Counted from the first letter of the stretch, positions 6,668 to 14,533 are shown. The stretch is DNA of 16,582 nucleotides from an uncultured Bacteroidota bacterium (GCA_937934705.1 CALGYY010000094.1:1-16582), one strand, 5' to 3'. Numbers and translations: made by a program. Notes: generated by a model not told the origin, from the letters alone.

Positions 6668-7741
6668 TCAATCCTTCATCAAGCTGAGGGTCTTTTGGTA
6701 ATCGCCTTCTCTGATATTCAGTAAATAAAGACCTGCAGGCAGGTGATCCATTGCAATGCTGAATTCATGCGTTCCTGCTCCGGGGAATGCTGCGGAAGCC
6801 TTCATCACTTCCTGGCCAAAGGCGTTCAGAAGCGTATAGTAAACTTCTTCACCTGAAAGAGAAGAAATGCTAATGTTCACTTCATTATGAACCGGATTCG
6901 GGTAAGCCAGAAGACGCAGTTCAGGTTCCTGATCAGCTATTGCACTGGCCTGACCTACCGGGACCTGATACCCGCTGATGACTTCTTCATTCACTGTATT
7001 GTATACAAACGCGCTGACTTCGCATTTTGTCATATCATACATGCCCGCAGTGTTGTCAAAATAGAATGTTTTTGTGTACAATGCTCCCGTTGCAGTTGAT
7101 CCTGTGATGGGATCACCCCACTGGGGAACCAGAGATTCACGAAAAACATGTTTATGCACATAATTGGTTCCTCCGCTGGATTGTTCAGCGATCAGGTCAT
7201 TCTCTGCAAACATCACATACAGATTCACGGCATCACTGACGCTTCCTGTAAAATAAACTTCAACGATAACGGTCAGTGTATCATTTCCCGCGTTATAGGC
7301 CGTATACAAACCGACATTCAGCGGTGAGGGTTCCCCAAGTATTGTAGTCGCACTTGCTGTCCAATTGGTTCTGCTCAGAATTTTCTCATCTGTTGCCCAT
7401 TCCCGCCGGTTGACAAAGGCGCTGGGCATGAAGCGTGTAGTCCCGCAGTATGGTGTGGAATAAAAAGCATTAAGATATGACCTTCGGAAATCAGGATTAC
7501 CAACATAAGGTTCCGTGTAACTGCTGTTGGAGGGATGGTAACCAATTCCGAAGGCCCGCCCGGGGTTCGCGGTCAGAATACTGGCCAGAATGGTATGACC
7601 GGCGGGACAGTTGGGGCACTGAACCCCGGTGAACTCCTCAATAATGGCGTTTTTGTTCTGCGGCTGTGTGCTCACGTAGATCTGAGCCCCGGCAAATCCG
7701 CAGAACAGGACAGCGAAGCTGAAAATCAGTATTTTTTTCAT
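6668..7741 (-). CDS. Omp28-like thioredoxin-fold protein with T9SS sorting domain
   Basis: A 357-residue exported protein. The signal peptide ends at AGAQ (residue 20). The segment after it, IIEEFTGVQCPNCPAGH, is typical of Omp28-related outer membrane proteins, and its Cys42-Pro-Asn-Cys45 is a thioredoxin-like CxxC that could be redox active. A beta-rich middle follows. The last 81 residues (about 277-357) are a T9SS type A sorting domain: YPNPVHNEV near the start, then LPAGLYLLNI and a Lys-containing tail. The family is known for surface-exposed proteins. The ATG at 7741 was chosen since ATG at 7759 and TTG at 7762 overlap a promoter-like box and would add a non-signal-like leader. It heads a likely four-gene unit with the zinc-ribbon protein, LemA and M48 protease. 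Confidence 0.9.
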   Translation of the reverse strand: MKKILIFSFAVLFCGFAGAQIYVSTQPQNKNAIIEEFTGVQCPNCPAGHTILASILTANPGRAFGIGYHPSNSSYTEPYVGNPDFRRSYLNAFYSTPYCGTTRFMPSAFVNRREWATDEKILSRTNWTASATTILGEPSPLNVGLYTAYNAGNDTLTVIVEVYFTGSVSDAVNLYVMFAENDLIAEQSSGGTNYVHKHVFRESLVPQWGDPITGSTATGALYTKTFYFDNTAGMYDMTKCEVSAFVYNTVNEEVISGYQVPVGQASAIADQEPELRLLAYPNPVHNEVNISISSLSGEEVYYTLLNAFGQEVMKASAAFPGAGTHEFSIAMDHLPAGLYLLNIREGDYQKTLSLMKD

Positions 7742-7759
7742 CGGCTTTATTTTAAACAT

Positions 7760-7767
7760 CAAAGGTA
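7760..7767 (-). promoter_or_regulatory. Bacteroidota-type -7 box for the Omp28-like/lemA unit
   Basis: TACCTTTG on the minus strand matches TAnnTTTG, 18 bases upstream of the ATG at 7741. No -33 TTTG is visible in the A/T-rich sequence behind it. It shares the 74-base divergent region with the protease gene on the plus strand, where only a one-base-short TATTTTG (7794-7800) is found. Confidence 0.4.
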
Positions 7768-7815
7768 CAAAGAGATTTTGGCATTTTTTCTTTTATTTTG
7801 ATGAAAAATTGAAAG

Positions 7816-10422
7816 ATGAGAAGAAGTCTGGGCGTGTTGCTTTTTATCATTGCCATGCAATTTTCCATGGGACAGGGCGCTTACCTGGGGGATGCTTTGT
7901 ACAGTAAGATCTCAAAATGCACTGACCCTGACGAGCGTTTTCGGGTGGTGATGGTGATGGAAGATCAGGTTGACTTCGGCGCATTGGAAGACGACTGGAG
8001 ATTCAGCGGGGCAAGCCTGGAAGAAAGGCAGCGCAGTGCAATAAGGGAGATGCAGAAGCTGGCCCAGGAATCTCAGCAGGAGTTACGCAGTTTCCTGGAG
8101 ACTTTCCGGAAAACAGGCAAAGGTGAAAGCGGAGAAATCCGCACCTTCTGGATCGTCAACATGCTTGCTGCTGATATACCACTAGGTCTGATCTGGCAAT
8201 TGGAAGGCAGGCCCGGCATCCGTCTGATTGAACTCGACAGTGCCTGGATGAGCGGCATTGTAGCTCCTTACGACATGTCAGGTCAGGACGTCAGGATGCC
8301 GGGGGCTTCGGAGAATGGTCTGAAAGTGATCCGTGCTGATTTTATGTGGAAGAAAGGCTATACGGGTAAGAACAGGATCTCATACAGTATAGATACCGGG
8401 GTATGGTCAGACCATCCGGCGCTGCGCGACCGCTTTCTGGCCAATCATTTTCCGATGTCGCAGTGCTGGTTTCCCTATGATGCGCTTCTGCCGGCCGACA
8501 AAAGCGGATCACACGGTACGCATACGCTGGGAACCACGCTGGGACTGGATGCTGCGACCAGCGACACCATTGGAGTTGCCTTTAATGCCTGGTGGATATG
8601 TTCCGATCCTGTTGCCACCAGCATGGCCACGGTTAAGCCTCTGTCGGACTTTATGTATGCATATGAATGGGCGCTCAACCCCGACGGCGACACCAGCACA
8701 GTGTGGGATATCCCGGATGCCATCAACAATTCCTGGGGTTATGGTGTGGCAGAAGACACCCTGCTATGCGATTCATACGTCTCCCAGATGTTTCAGGCCA
8801 TAGAAGCGGCGGGTATAGCCAATGTCTTTTCGGCAGGCAATGAAGGCCCTGCGGATACCACTATCAGCATCCCTCATCATCTGAACTCTAATATTGTCAA
8901 CAGTTTCACCGTGGGAGCGCTCGACGGGAACAATCCCCTGTACCCGATCGCCAGCTTCTCCAGCAGGGGCCCCAGTATTTGCGGAGGCAGCGGATCCCTG
9001 CTCATTAAACCGGAAGTTTCTGCCCCCGGTGTCAACGTGAGAAGCGCCATTCTGCATGATGGCTATGATTATTTCTCGGGGACCTCCATGGCGGGACCGC
9101 ATGTTACCGGGGCTGTCGTTCTGCTCAAAGAAGCCTTCCCCTTTCTGCCCGGCAGCGAGATCCTGAAGGCATTGTATTTTACAGCGACTGACCTGGGCAT
9201 TCCGGGGGAAGACAATACCTATGGTATGGGATTGATCAACCTGGAACAGGCATTTCTCTATCTGGATTCCATGTATACAGCCGTACCGCCCGACAGCAAC
9301 GATTATGACGCTGTTCTTGCTGAGATCATCTTTCCATCATCGCCCTATGTCTGCGACAGTTCATTCAGCCCTCAGGTATTGCTGAAGAACGGTGCCAGTA
9401 CAGCCATTACACAGGGCAGATTCATATACCGGATCAACCAGGGTCCCGAGCAAAGCTGGAACTGGTCGGGTCATATTGCGGCCGCACAGAATCTGCAAAT
9501 CAGCTTACCCGCGCTAAGTGTAAGCGAAGAACAGAACGAACTGCTCATCCGTTTTGTGAGCGATTCCCTGATGGGTGAAAGCTCGCAGATCAACAACAGC
9601 AGGGTTGCCCGCTTCAGTTACCGGCCGCAGACCAGCATTCCCTTTATTGAAGATTTTGAGAATGGTATCGACCCCTGGCTATGGCTGACCGAGAATCCCG
9701 ATTTCAACCTGAGCTGGGATACCATGGCCGCTGGTGGTCTGGATTTCAGCACCTTTTCAGCGGTGATGAAATTCAACCAGGCACTGCCCGCGCACCAGGT
9801 AGATCACCTGATGACCCCCTCTTTTGATCTGAGCGGGGCTGACTCTGTATTTCTGAGTTTCGATGTGGCCTATCAGAATGTTCACCAGGTTTTGTCGGAC
9901 ACTCTGAAAATTGCGGTGAGTGACAACTGCGGGGCCACTTTCGGTAATCCCGTCTATAAAAAAGGCGGACAGCAATTACAGACCTACGATACGCTTACGA
10001 CCGCTTTCGTTCCATGGCGTGCAGATCAGTGGCGTCACGAAACCGTTGATCTTTCTGCCTATGCAGGCTCCTCTGAAGTACTGATCCGCTTCACGGGGTA
10101 CAACCGCAGGGGAAATAACCTTTTTATCGACAATATTAAAGTTTACACCGGCACGGAGCCAGCTTCCGTCGGGACCTTACCACAAAACCAATGGACGATC
10201 GGACCCAATCCGGCCGGGGAGATTCTCTGCATTTATGGTGAATCGGATCACGTTATTTTAATGATCTCTGATCTGACCGGCCGTCTGACTTTTCAGGAGG
10301 AGATATTCAATATCAGGGGCCGTTACGAATTAGATCTCCGGCCGCTGAAACCGGGCTTCTATTTTCTCAGTATCCGTGAGGGAGAGCGAACCTTCTCCGA
10401 TAAATTCATAAAAACAAGATAG
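7816..10422 (+). CDS. Secreted subtilisin-like (S8) serine protease with T9SS sorting domain
   Basis: An 868-residue exported protease. A signal peptide (residues 1-20, ending SMGQ) is followed by a propeptide-like region (about 21-165) resembling subtilase inhibitor segments. The S8 domain carries the full triad: Asp193 in SIDTG, His233 in SHGTH and Ser424 in GTSMAGPH; Asn342 in SAGNEG is the likely oxyanion residue. Its length and GNEGP spacing recall bacillopeptidase F-type subtilases. Downstream come a CARDB-like beta domain (about 490-600), a MAM/lectin-like domain starting at FIEDFENG, and the sorting domain (about 791-868) with PNPAGE and LKPGFYFLSI. The protein should cross the outer membrane by T9SS and act on the surface or in the medium. 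The gene is followed after 1 nt by the DUF4301 gene. Substrate is unknown; its intact triad argues for activity. Confidence 0.95.
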   Translation: MRRSLGVLLFIIAMQFSMGQGAYLGDALYSKISKCTDPDERFRVVMVMEDQVDFGALEDDWRFSGASLEERQRSAIREMQKLAQESQQELRSFLETFRKTGKGESGEIRTFWIVNMLAADIPLGLIWQLEGRPGIRLIELDSAWMSGIVAPYDMSGQDVRMPGASENGLKVIRADFMWKKGYTGKNRISYSIDTGVWSDHPALRDRFLANHFPMSQCWFPYDALLPADKSGSHGTHTLGTTLGLDAATSDTIGVAFNAWWICSDPVATSMATVKPLSDFMYAYEWALNPDGDTSTVWDIPDAINNSWGYGVAEDTLLCDSYVSQMFQAIEAAGIANVFSAGNEGPADTTISIPHHLNSNIVNSFTVGALDGNNPLYPIASFSSRGPSICGGSGSLLIKPEVSAPGVNVRSAILHDGYDYFSGTSMAGPHVTGAVVLLKEAFPFLPGSEILKALYFTATDLGIPGEDNTYGMGLINLEQAFLYLDSMYTAVPPDSNDYDAVLAEIIFPSSPYVCDSSFSPQVLLKNGASTAITQGRFIYRINQGPEQSWNWSGHIAAAQNLQISLPALSVSEEQNELLIRFVSDSLMGESSQINNSRVARFSYRPQTSIPFIEDFENGIDPWLWLTENPDFNLSWDTMAAGGLDFSTFSAVMKFNQALPAHQVDHLMTPSFDLSGADSVFLSFDVAYQNVHQVLSDTLKIAVSDNCGATFGNPVYKKGGQQLQTYDTLTTAFVPWRADQWRHETVDLSAYAGSSEVLIRFTGYNRRGNNLFIDNIKVYTGTEPASVGTLPQNQWTIGPNPAGEILCIYGESDHVILMISDLTGRLTFQEEIFNIRGRYELDLRPLKPGFYFLSIREGERTFSDKFIKTR

Positions 10423-10423
10423 T

Positions 10424-11962
10424 ATGCATTTTGATTCGAAAGATCTGCAGGAATTGCAGCAAAGAGGCATAGATCCGCAGGAAGCATCACAACAGATTTC
10501 GCGTTTTGAAAGAGGTTTCCCATATTCAAGACTTCATGCACCCGCTACTGTGGAAAATGGCCTTTTATGCCTTGATGAAAAATTAATAGAACATTATATT
10601 TCATATTATAATAATCATGGAGTTGATCAGAACTGTGTAAAGTTTGTCCCGGCTTCAGGAGCGGCCAGCAGGATGTTCAGCCATTTGTTTGCATTTGCTG
10701 AGCAGCACAGCGAAAAGCCTGCAGGGTGGCGGGAAGTGGATGAGGCCGGAGGTCTGGTAAAAGAATTCTTTGAAAGAATCCGTGAATTTGCCTTTTATAA
10801 TGAATTGAAGCAGGCGGGGGCGGACCCGAAGCTGATGATTGATCAGGGGAATGCGGCAGAGCTCGTGGAGACATTGCTGGGCGAAAAAGGCCTGAATTAC
10901 GGAAAACTGCCCAAGGCACTCCTGAGCTTCCACCGCTACCCGGATGGTGCCCGCAAGGCCATGACTGAGCATCTGGTGGAGGGTGCGATGTACTGCAGCG
11001 ACCGGAAATCAAACGTAAAAATTCACATGACCCTCTCGCCCGAACACATTCATTTGTTCGAAGAATGCCTGAGTGCTGTCAGGGGACCACTTGAAAAATC
11101 GCTGGGCGTTAGTTTTCATATCTCGCACTCAATCCAGGAGCCATCCACCGATACCATAGCGGTGGATATGGACAATCGTCCTTTCAGGGACAAGGACGGC
11201 CGTCTGGTTTTCAGACCGGGCGGGCACGGTGCTCTGATCAGCAATCTGGGTCGGCTGGATGCAGATATTGTTTTCATAAAAAATATCGACAACATCGTTC
11301 CTGACCGTCTTAAAAGCACTACCGTCACGTATAAGAAAGCGCTGGGCGGACTCCTGCTGGAGCTGCAGTCGCGCTGTTTCGGCTATCTTCAGCGTCTTAA
11401 CGACGGATCTCCGTATCAGTCCCTGACAGATGAGATCCTTGACTTTTGCAGGTGTTCCCTGATGCTTCACATCAGCGATGATCTCACTCAAAATGCTCCT
11501 GAGGATCAGCGCCGGAAACTGATCGAAATCCTCAACAGGCCGATGCGGATCTGCGGGATGGTAAAAAACCAGGGAGAACCCGGGGGCGGGCCATTCTGGG
11601 TCAGGGATCATGATGGCGGACTGAGTCTTCAGATTATAGAAACCTCACAGATCGACATGAATGACAGCGAACAGGCAGCGATTCTCCGGCAGTCCACCCA
11701 TTTCAATCCGGTTGATCTGGTTTGTACACTAAAAGATTACAGGGGAATAAAATTCAACTTAAGTGAATATTCGGATCCTGACACCGGATTTATTTCTGTA
11801 AAATCGAAAGACGGCCGGCCACTGAAAGCGCAGGAACTGCCTGGTTTGTGGAATGGCGCCATGGCGAAATGGATCACCATTTTTGCAGAGGTCCCGCTGA
11901 TCACATTCAATCCCGTTAAAACCGTGAATGACCTGCTCCGTCCTGAACACCAGCCGGAATGA
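10424..11962 (+). CDS. DUF4301 protein, possible nucleotidyltransferase-fold enzyme
   Basis: A 512-residue soluble protein with no signal peptide, recognised as DUF4301 by its N-terminal region and the KFVPASGAASRMF block. The family has no established function that I know of. Five blocks appear in the order expected of UDP-sugar pyrophosphorylases: PASGAASRM (76-84) in the place of the glycine-rich nucleotide loop; LPKALLSFH (162-170) in the place of PKG; Gln238-Glu-Pro; RPGGHG (264-269); and NIDN (287-290) at the end of a hydrophobic strand, comparable to the PxGHG...NxDN segment. The reaction it would catalyse is not predictable from this, and an insert of about 80 residues separates the first two blocks. 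The start ATG lies 1 nt after the protease stop, implying translational coupling. It converges on the CDGSH gene with 63 bases between the stops and no convincing terminator. Confidence 0.88.
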   Translation: MHFDSKDLQELQQRGIDPQEASQQISRFERGFPYSRLHAPATVENGLLCLDEKLIEHYISYYNNHGVDQNCVKFVPASGAASRMFSHLFAFAEQHSEKPAGWREVDEAGGLVKEFFERIREFAFYNELKQAGADPKLMIDQGNAAELVETLLGEKGLNYGKLPKALLSFHRYPDGARKAMTEHLVEGAMYCSDRKSNVKIHMTLSPEHIHLFEECLSAVRGPLEKSLGVSFHISHSIQEPSTDTIAVDMDNRPFRDKDGRLVFRPGGHGALISNLGRLDADIVFIKNIDNIVPDRLKSTTVTYKKALGGLLLELQSRCFGYLQRLNDGSPYQSLTDEILDFCRCSLMLHISDDLTQNAPEDQRRKLIEILNRPMRICGMVKNQGEPGGGPFWVRDHDGGLSLQIIETSQIDMNDSEQAAILRQSTHFNPVDLVCTLKDYRGIKFNLSEYSDPDTGFISVKSKDGRPLKAQELPGLWNGAMAKWITIFAEVPLITFNPVKTVNDLLRPEHQPE

Positions 11963-12025
11963 AGCATCAATACCGTTTAAACTGAGCCGCGGGCAGGTCT
12001 GAGAGGTATTCCTGACCCCAACTGC

Positions 12026-12460
12026 TTATTGCCGGTTGTTCTCGCCCTGATTGAAATGCGCTCCGTCGCAATAGGGCATTTTCTTAGAGAGTCCGCAGCG
12101 GCAAAGGGAAATCATGCCTGAGTGCTCAACCATTTCACCGTTCTCAAGTTTCATCTGAATATTCCCCTTGATCACAATGGGACCATTTTCAAGCAGCACC
12201 ACTTTAACTTCTCCGCCTTCTTCCTTCTTCTCTTCCTTTGGTTTGTTGTTGTAACGCCATGCCAGGGCTTTGGTAGGGCACTCTTCCACGATGCGGATAA
12301 TATCCTCAGTGGGCGCACCTTTCATGTCGACCCAGGGTATTTGCAAAATATTGAAAACCGCAGGCAGTTCATTAATGCAGACTCCGGAATGGTTGCAAAG
12401 CTCTGATCTCCATTCAACGGTGATTTCTCCGTTTGTATATTCTCTGTAAACCTTGCGCAT
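12026..12460 (-). CDS. Small iron-sulfur protein: Fer4_19-like domain fused to CDGSH domain
   Basis: A 144-residue, probably cytosolic Fe-S protein. Residues 1-66 match the divergent mono-cluster ferredoxin type (Fer4_19): Cys22 in LCNHSGVC, Cys28, and Cys61 in EECPTKAL, with His24 nearby, so only three cysteines are available for a cluster. A charged Lys/Glu linker (about 72-83) leads to a CDGSH domain. Its signature is complete: Cys120, Cys122, Ser125, Pro129, Cys131, Asp132, Gly133 and His135, the 3Cys-1His set that binds a [2Fe-2S] cluster. Electron transfer or cluster handling is likely but the partner is unknown. The ATG at 12458-12460 lies 17 bases after a complete promoter-like -7 box. 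Confidence 0.94.
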   Translation of the reverse strand: MRKVYREYTNGEITVEWRSELCNHSGVCINELPAVFNILQIPWVDMKGAPTEDIIRIVEECPTKALAWRYNNKPKEEKKEEGGEVKVVLLENGPIVIKGNIQMKLENGEMVEHSGMISLCRCGLSKKMPYCDGAHFNQGENNRQ

Positions 12461-12477
12461 GCTTGTCGTATTTACAG

Positions 12478-12509
12478 CAAAGATACGAAATCGGCGTCAT
12501 CCAAACAAA
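12478..12509 (-). promoter_or_regulatory. Complete Bacteroidota-type promoter of the CDGSH gene
   Basis: On the minus strand TTTG (12509-12506) is followed by a 20-base spacer and TATCTTTG (12485-12478), matching the -33 TTTG / -7 TAnnTTTG consensus and spacing. This is the best full promoter match in the window and predicts a very short leader before the ATG at 12460. Confidence 0.6.
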
Positions 12510-12510
12510 A

Positions 12511-13377
12511 TCATAAACGTACATAGCGAAGGATGGTCCTGCGTGATCCCGCCATCAATCTGACGAAGTAAACACCTGAAGGATAAAGAGAAACATCCAC
12601 CCGGAAAGTACTGCCTTTACCATTACAGAAGAAAGCTGATTCTTCCAGCAATTGCATTCTGTTATCGAAGATGCTGACCTGAACCCAGGTTTCAATCTCA
12701 TCATTGTACTGAACAGTGAAACGGCCGTCGCCCGGGTTGGGGAACAATAAGGGTTCATCCTTACTCCCGGCGGCTTCAGGAAGTGGAAACAGCATCTCCT
12801 GCTCTGTGGCATCCGGTTCAGGAATCAGAGCGGCTGTATCTTCCGGCACCATCAGCGTAACAAGCTGGTCATTCTCTTCAGCAGTCGTATCTGCAATGCC
12901 CGGTGCGGGCGGGGTTCCTTCTTCGGACGGACATAAACCAGGGATTCTGAGATGAATGGTATCCCTGTTATAATAGTTTTTTGTCCAGTGGGAACTCCCA
13001 TCCGATATAAAACCCAGGTCCTCCGTGGGTATCACAAAAACAGTATCTTTAAAGCGGGGCGGGCATCTCAGGGGATCACTAACCTCAATAGTAAAGGGAG
13101 AATTTAGATAGGGATCATATAAGCCGAGAACAAAGCGACCGTTTGAATCGGCATAAGCCTCACCGATAACGTATGCTTCTCCTCCGATACTACCGGCAGT
13201 TATCCTGACTCTGGTATCCTTCAGGCTTTCAGCGCAGTTTTCTGCCTTAACATCGCCCATTACTCTCCAATGATTCTCAACGACACCGTACTGGGCGGTG
13301 ACCGCTGCTGAAAACCCCAGAAATATTCCCATGAAGGCCAGCAGACGCTTAATCAGATGACAGGTGAACTTCCGCAT
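12511..13377 (-). CDS. T9SS cargo of unknown function with carboxypeptidase-regulatory-like domain
   Basis: A 288-residue exported protein. The signal peptide ends at AVTAQ (residue 29). Residues 30-155 form a beta-rich domain with a CarboxypepD_reg-like pattern (DTRVRI ... AYADSNGRFVLGLYD); its opening YGVVENHWRVMGDVKA weakly recalls the proteins of the radical SAM/lipoprotein system, but I see no radical SAM gene nearby. A Pro/Glu/Thr-rich acidic linker follows (about 155-207). The last 81 residues are a T9SS type A sorting domain with FPNPGDGRF and LYPSGVYFVRL, so it should end on the cell surface or in the medium. The start ATG is the one heading the signal peptide. No TAnnTTTG box is seen in the 59 bases between it and the terminator upstream, so its promoter is unclear. 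The gene ends just before the CDGSH promoter. Confidence 0.87.
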   Translation of the reverse strand: MRKFTCHLIKRLLAFMGIFLGFSAAVTAQYGVVENHWRVMGDVKAENCAESLKDTRVRITAGSIGGEAYVIGEAYADSNGRFVLGLYDPYLNSPFTIEVSDPLRCPPRFKDTVFVIPTEDLGFISDGSSHWTKNYYNRDTIHLRIPGLCPSEEGTPPAPGIADTTAEENDQLVTLMVPEDTAALIPEPDATEQEMLFPLPEAAGSKDEPLLFPNPGDGRFTVQYNDEIETWVQVSIFDNRMQLLEESAFFCNGKGSTFRVDVSLYPSGVYFVRLMAGSRRTILRYVRL

Positions 13378-13436
13378 ATGGTCATAATTTAAATGAGGCC
13401 GGCACAGAGGGTTGGGAAAAGAAAAGGTTTAAAGCT

Positions 13437-13470
13437 AAAAAAAAAAGGCCGCCGTTCATCATCGGCGGCC
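13437..13470 (-). terminator. Strong rho-independent terminator of the lipoprotein gene
   Basis: On the minus strand a perfect 8 bp G/C stem, GGCCGCCG (13470-13463) with CGGCGGCC (13454-13447), closes an 8-base loop and is followed at once by ten Ts (13446-13437). It lies 19 bases after the stop codon of the lipoprotein gene and separates it from the T9SS cargo gene. Confidence 0.9.
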
Positions 13471-13489
13471 CTGCGATCAGGCATTGCGA

Positions 13490-14299
13490 TCAGTTGGGGC
13501 AATCACAATCCTGCTGGCTTTCATCCCAGCATGCCCACTGGTTTCCGTATTTAATACTGTCACGTATCCTTCCTCTTTCATCACCGAAATTCCACTCAAT
13601 TTCCGCCAGATTTCCATTGGATGCATTGTAAATATGGTAGAAGCGGTTGTATGCTCCTGTTGATGTCCCATAGTATATATAACCTCCGTTATCATCTCCG
13701 TAAGGTGCTACAGAAGGAGGACAAATATTCTGGTAACGGATGGAAACCGTGTTATCACTTGTGTTTTTTGCCCAGTAAATTCCCAATAGTTCGTTCGTTT
13801 TGGTCGGGCTTTCGTACATTACCCAGCGTCCTCCCAGGTCATTCACCTGCGACCAGCCCTGGTACCAGAGGAAATCCTCAAAATCACCATCGTGGGTCAC
13901 ATACATTTGCCAATGCACAGAATCTGTTTCAACCTTTCCGAGGAGTTTAACATCATAGGTCAGCAAGCCGACACCAACGCTGTATTTCCACCTCCAGGCA
14001 TCATCGGCATTGCTCCAGGTAGCAGTGTGATTGAACGCATCGAGAAAAGTTCCGACGGGAACAACAAGGCCGATGAACAAAATAGCATTCCAGACACCCA
14101 CGCGAATCGAGGCGTCAGTAAAAGCAGTATCGGCATTTGTTCCTTGCATGGTTTTGTTCCCATGAGGAAGAGAAAGATCCTGAACCATGGACTCTTTCGG
14201 TGGCAGGGAGGGCTTATCGCCCCTGTCTTTCTTGCAACTACTCAGACCCAGTGTGAAGATGATTGCAAGACTCATCAGGATTAAGATGTACTTTTTCAT
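13490..14299 (-). CDS. Lipoprotein of unknown function
   Basis: A 269-residue protein that I do not assign to a family. The N-terminus is a clear lipoprotein signal, with lipobox LSSC and lipidated Cys22. The residues after it (KKDRGDK) are charged, which in Bacteroidota can act as a signal for surface export of lipoproteins, though this is not a clean match to the published motif. Residues 65-85 (VGVWNAILFIGLVVPVG) are unusually hydrophobic for a mature lipoprotein and could be a buried strand or a membrane segment. The rest is Trp/Tyr-rich and likely beta-structured, and the C-terminus is cysteine-rich (CWDESQQDCDCPN). It has its own promoter-like site and a strong terminator, so it is probably monocistronic. 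The ATG at 14297-14299 heads the signal peptide. Confidence 0.85.
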   Translation of the reverse strand: MKKYILILMSLAIIFTLGLSSCKKDRGDKPSLPPKESMVQDLSLPHGNKTMQGTNADTAFTDASIRVGVWNAILFIGLVVPVGTFLDAFNHTATWSNADDAWRWKYSVGVGLLTYDVKLLGKVETDSVHWQMYVTHDGDFEDFLWYQGWSQVNDLGGRWVMYESPTKTNELLGIYWAKNTSDNTVSIRYQNICPPSVAPYGDDNGGYIYYGTSTGAYNRFYHIYNASNGNLAEIEWNFGDERGRIRDSIKYGNQWACWDESQQDCDCPN

Positions 14300-14357
14300 A
14301 ACTGCAGGTTTTAATAATTATGTTGGAATAAATTTTCGAATGATGAAGCTGATGATA

Positions 14358-14389
14358 CAAAGGTAATATGGCCGATGAGGCTGCACAAC
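14358..14389 (-). promoter_or_regulatory. Promoter of the lipoprotein gene
   Basis: On the minus strand GTTG (14389-14386), a 20-base spacer and TACCTTTG (14365-14358) fit the Bacteroidota -33/-7 consensus. The predicted transcript would have a leader of about 50 bases before the ATG at 14299. Confidence 0.55.
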
Positions 14390-14462
14390 AGATTTTATGT
14401 GGGTTTTCAAACCGGTAACATCACAGGGTGAAAAGCCCGTACTTATACCGGGATGAACAAAA

Positions 14463-14497
14463 ATGTGCTTCACTGCTGTTATTGCAGTGAAGCACAT
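14463..14497 (-). terminator. Long perfect hairpin, terminator of the PKD-repeat gene
   Basis: ATGTGCTTCACTGC (14463-14476) and its exact complement (14484-14497) form a 14 bp stem around a 7-base loop, 36 bases after the stop of the large PKD gene. On the minus strand it runs into TTTTTGTT; on the plus strand GCTTTT follows. It could act in both directions, but only the minus strand has a gene reading into it. Confidence 0.8.
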
Positions 14498-14533
14498 GCT
14501 TTTGGTTCAGAATCTCATCGTGGATCAAACGAC

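Noticed and set aside
11129..11611. A 160-codon open frame on the minus strand inside the DUF4301 gene
   Set aside because: It overlaps conserved DUF4301 blocks and has no start context or recognisable domain.
11963..12025. Possible hairpin between the convergent DUF4301 and CDGSH genes (GGTC...AGG-TATT-CCT-GACC)
   Set aside because: The stem is short, broken by a four-base bulge, and has no T-run on either strand.
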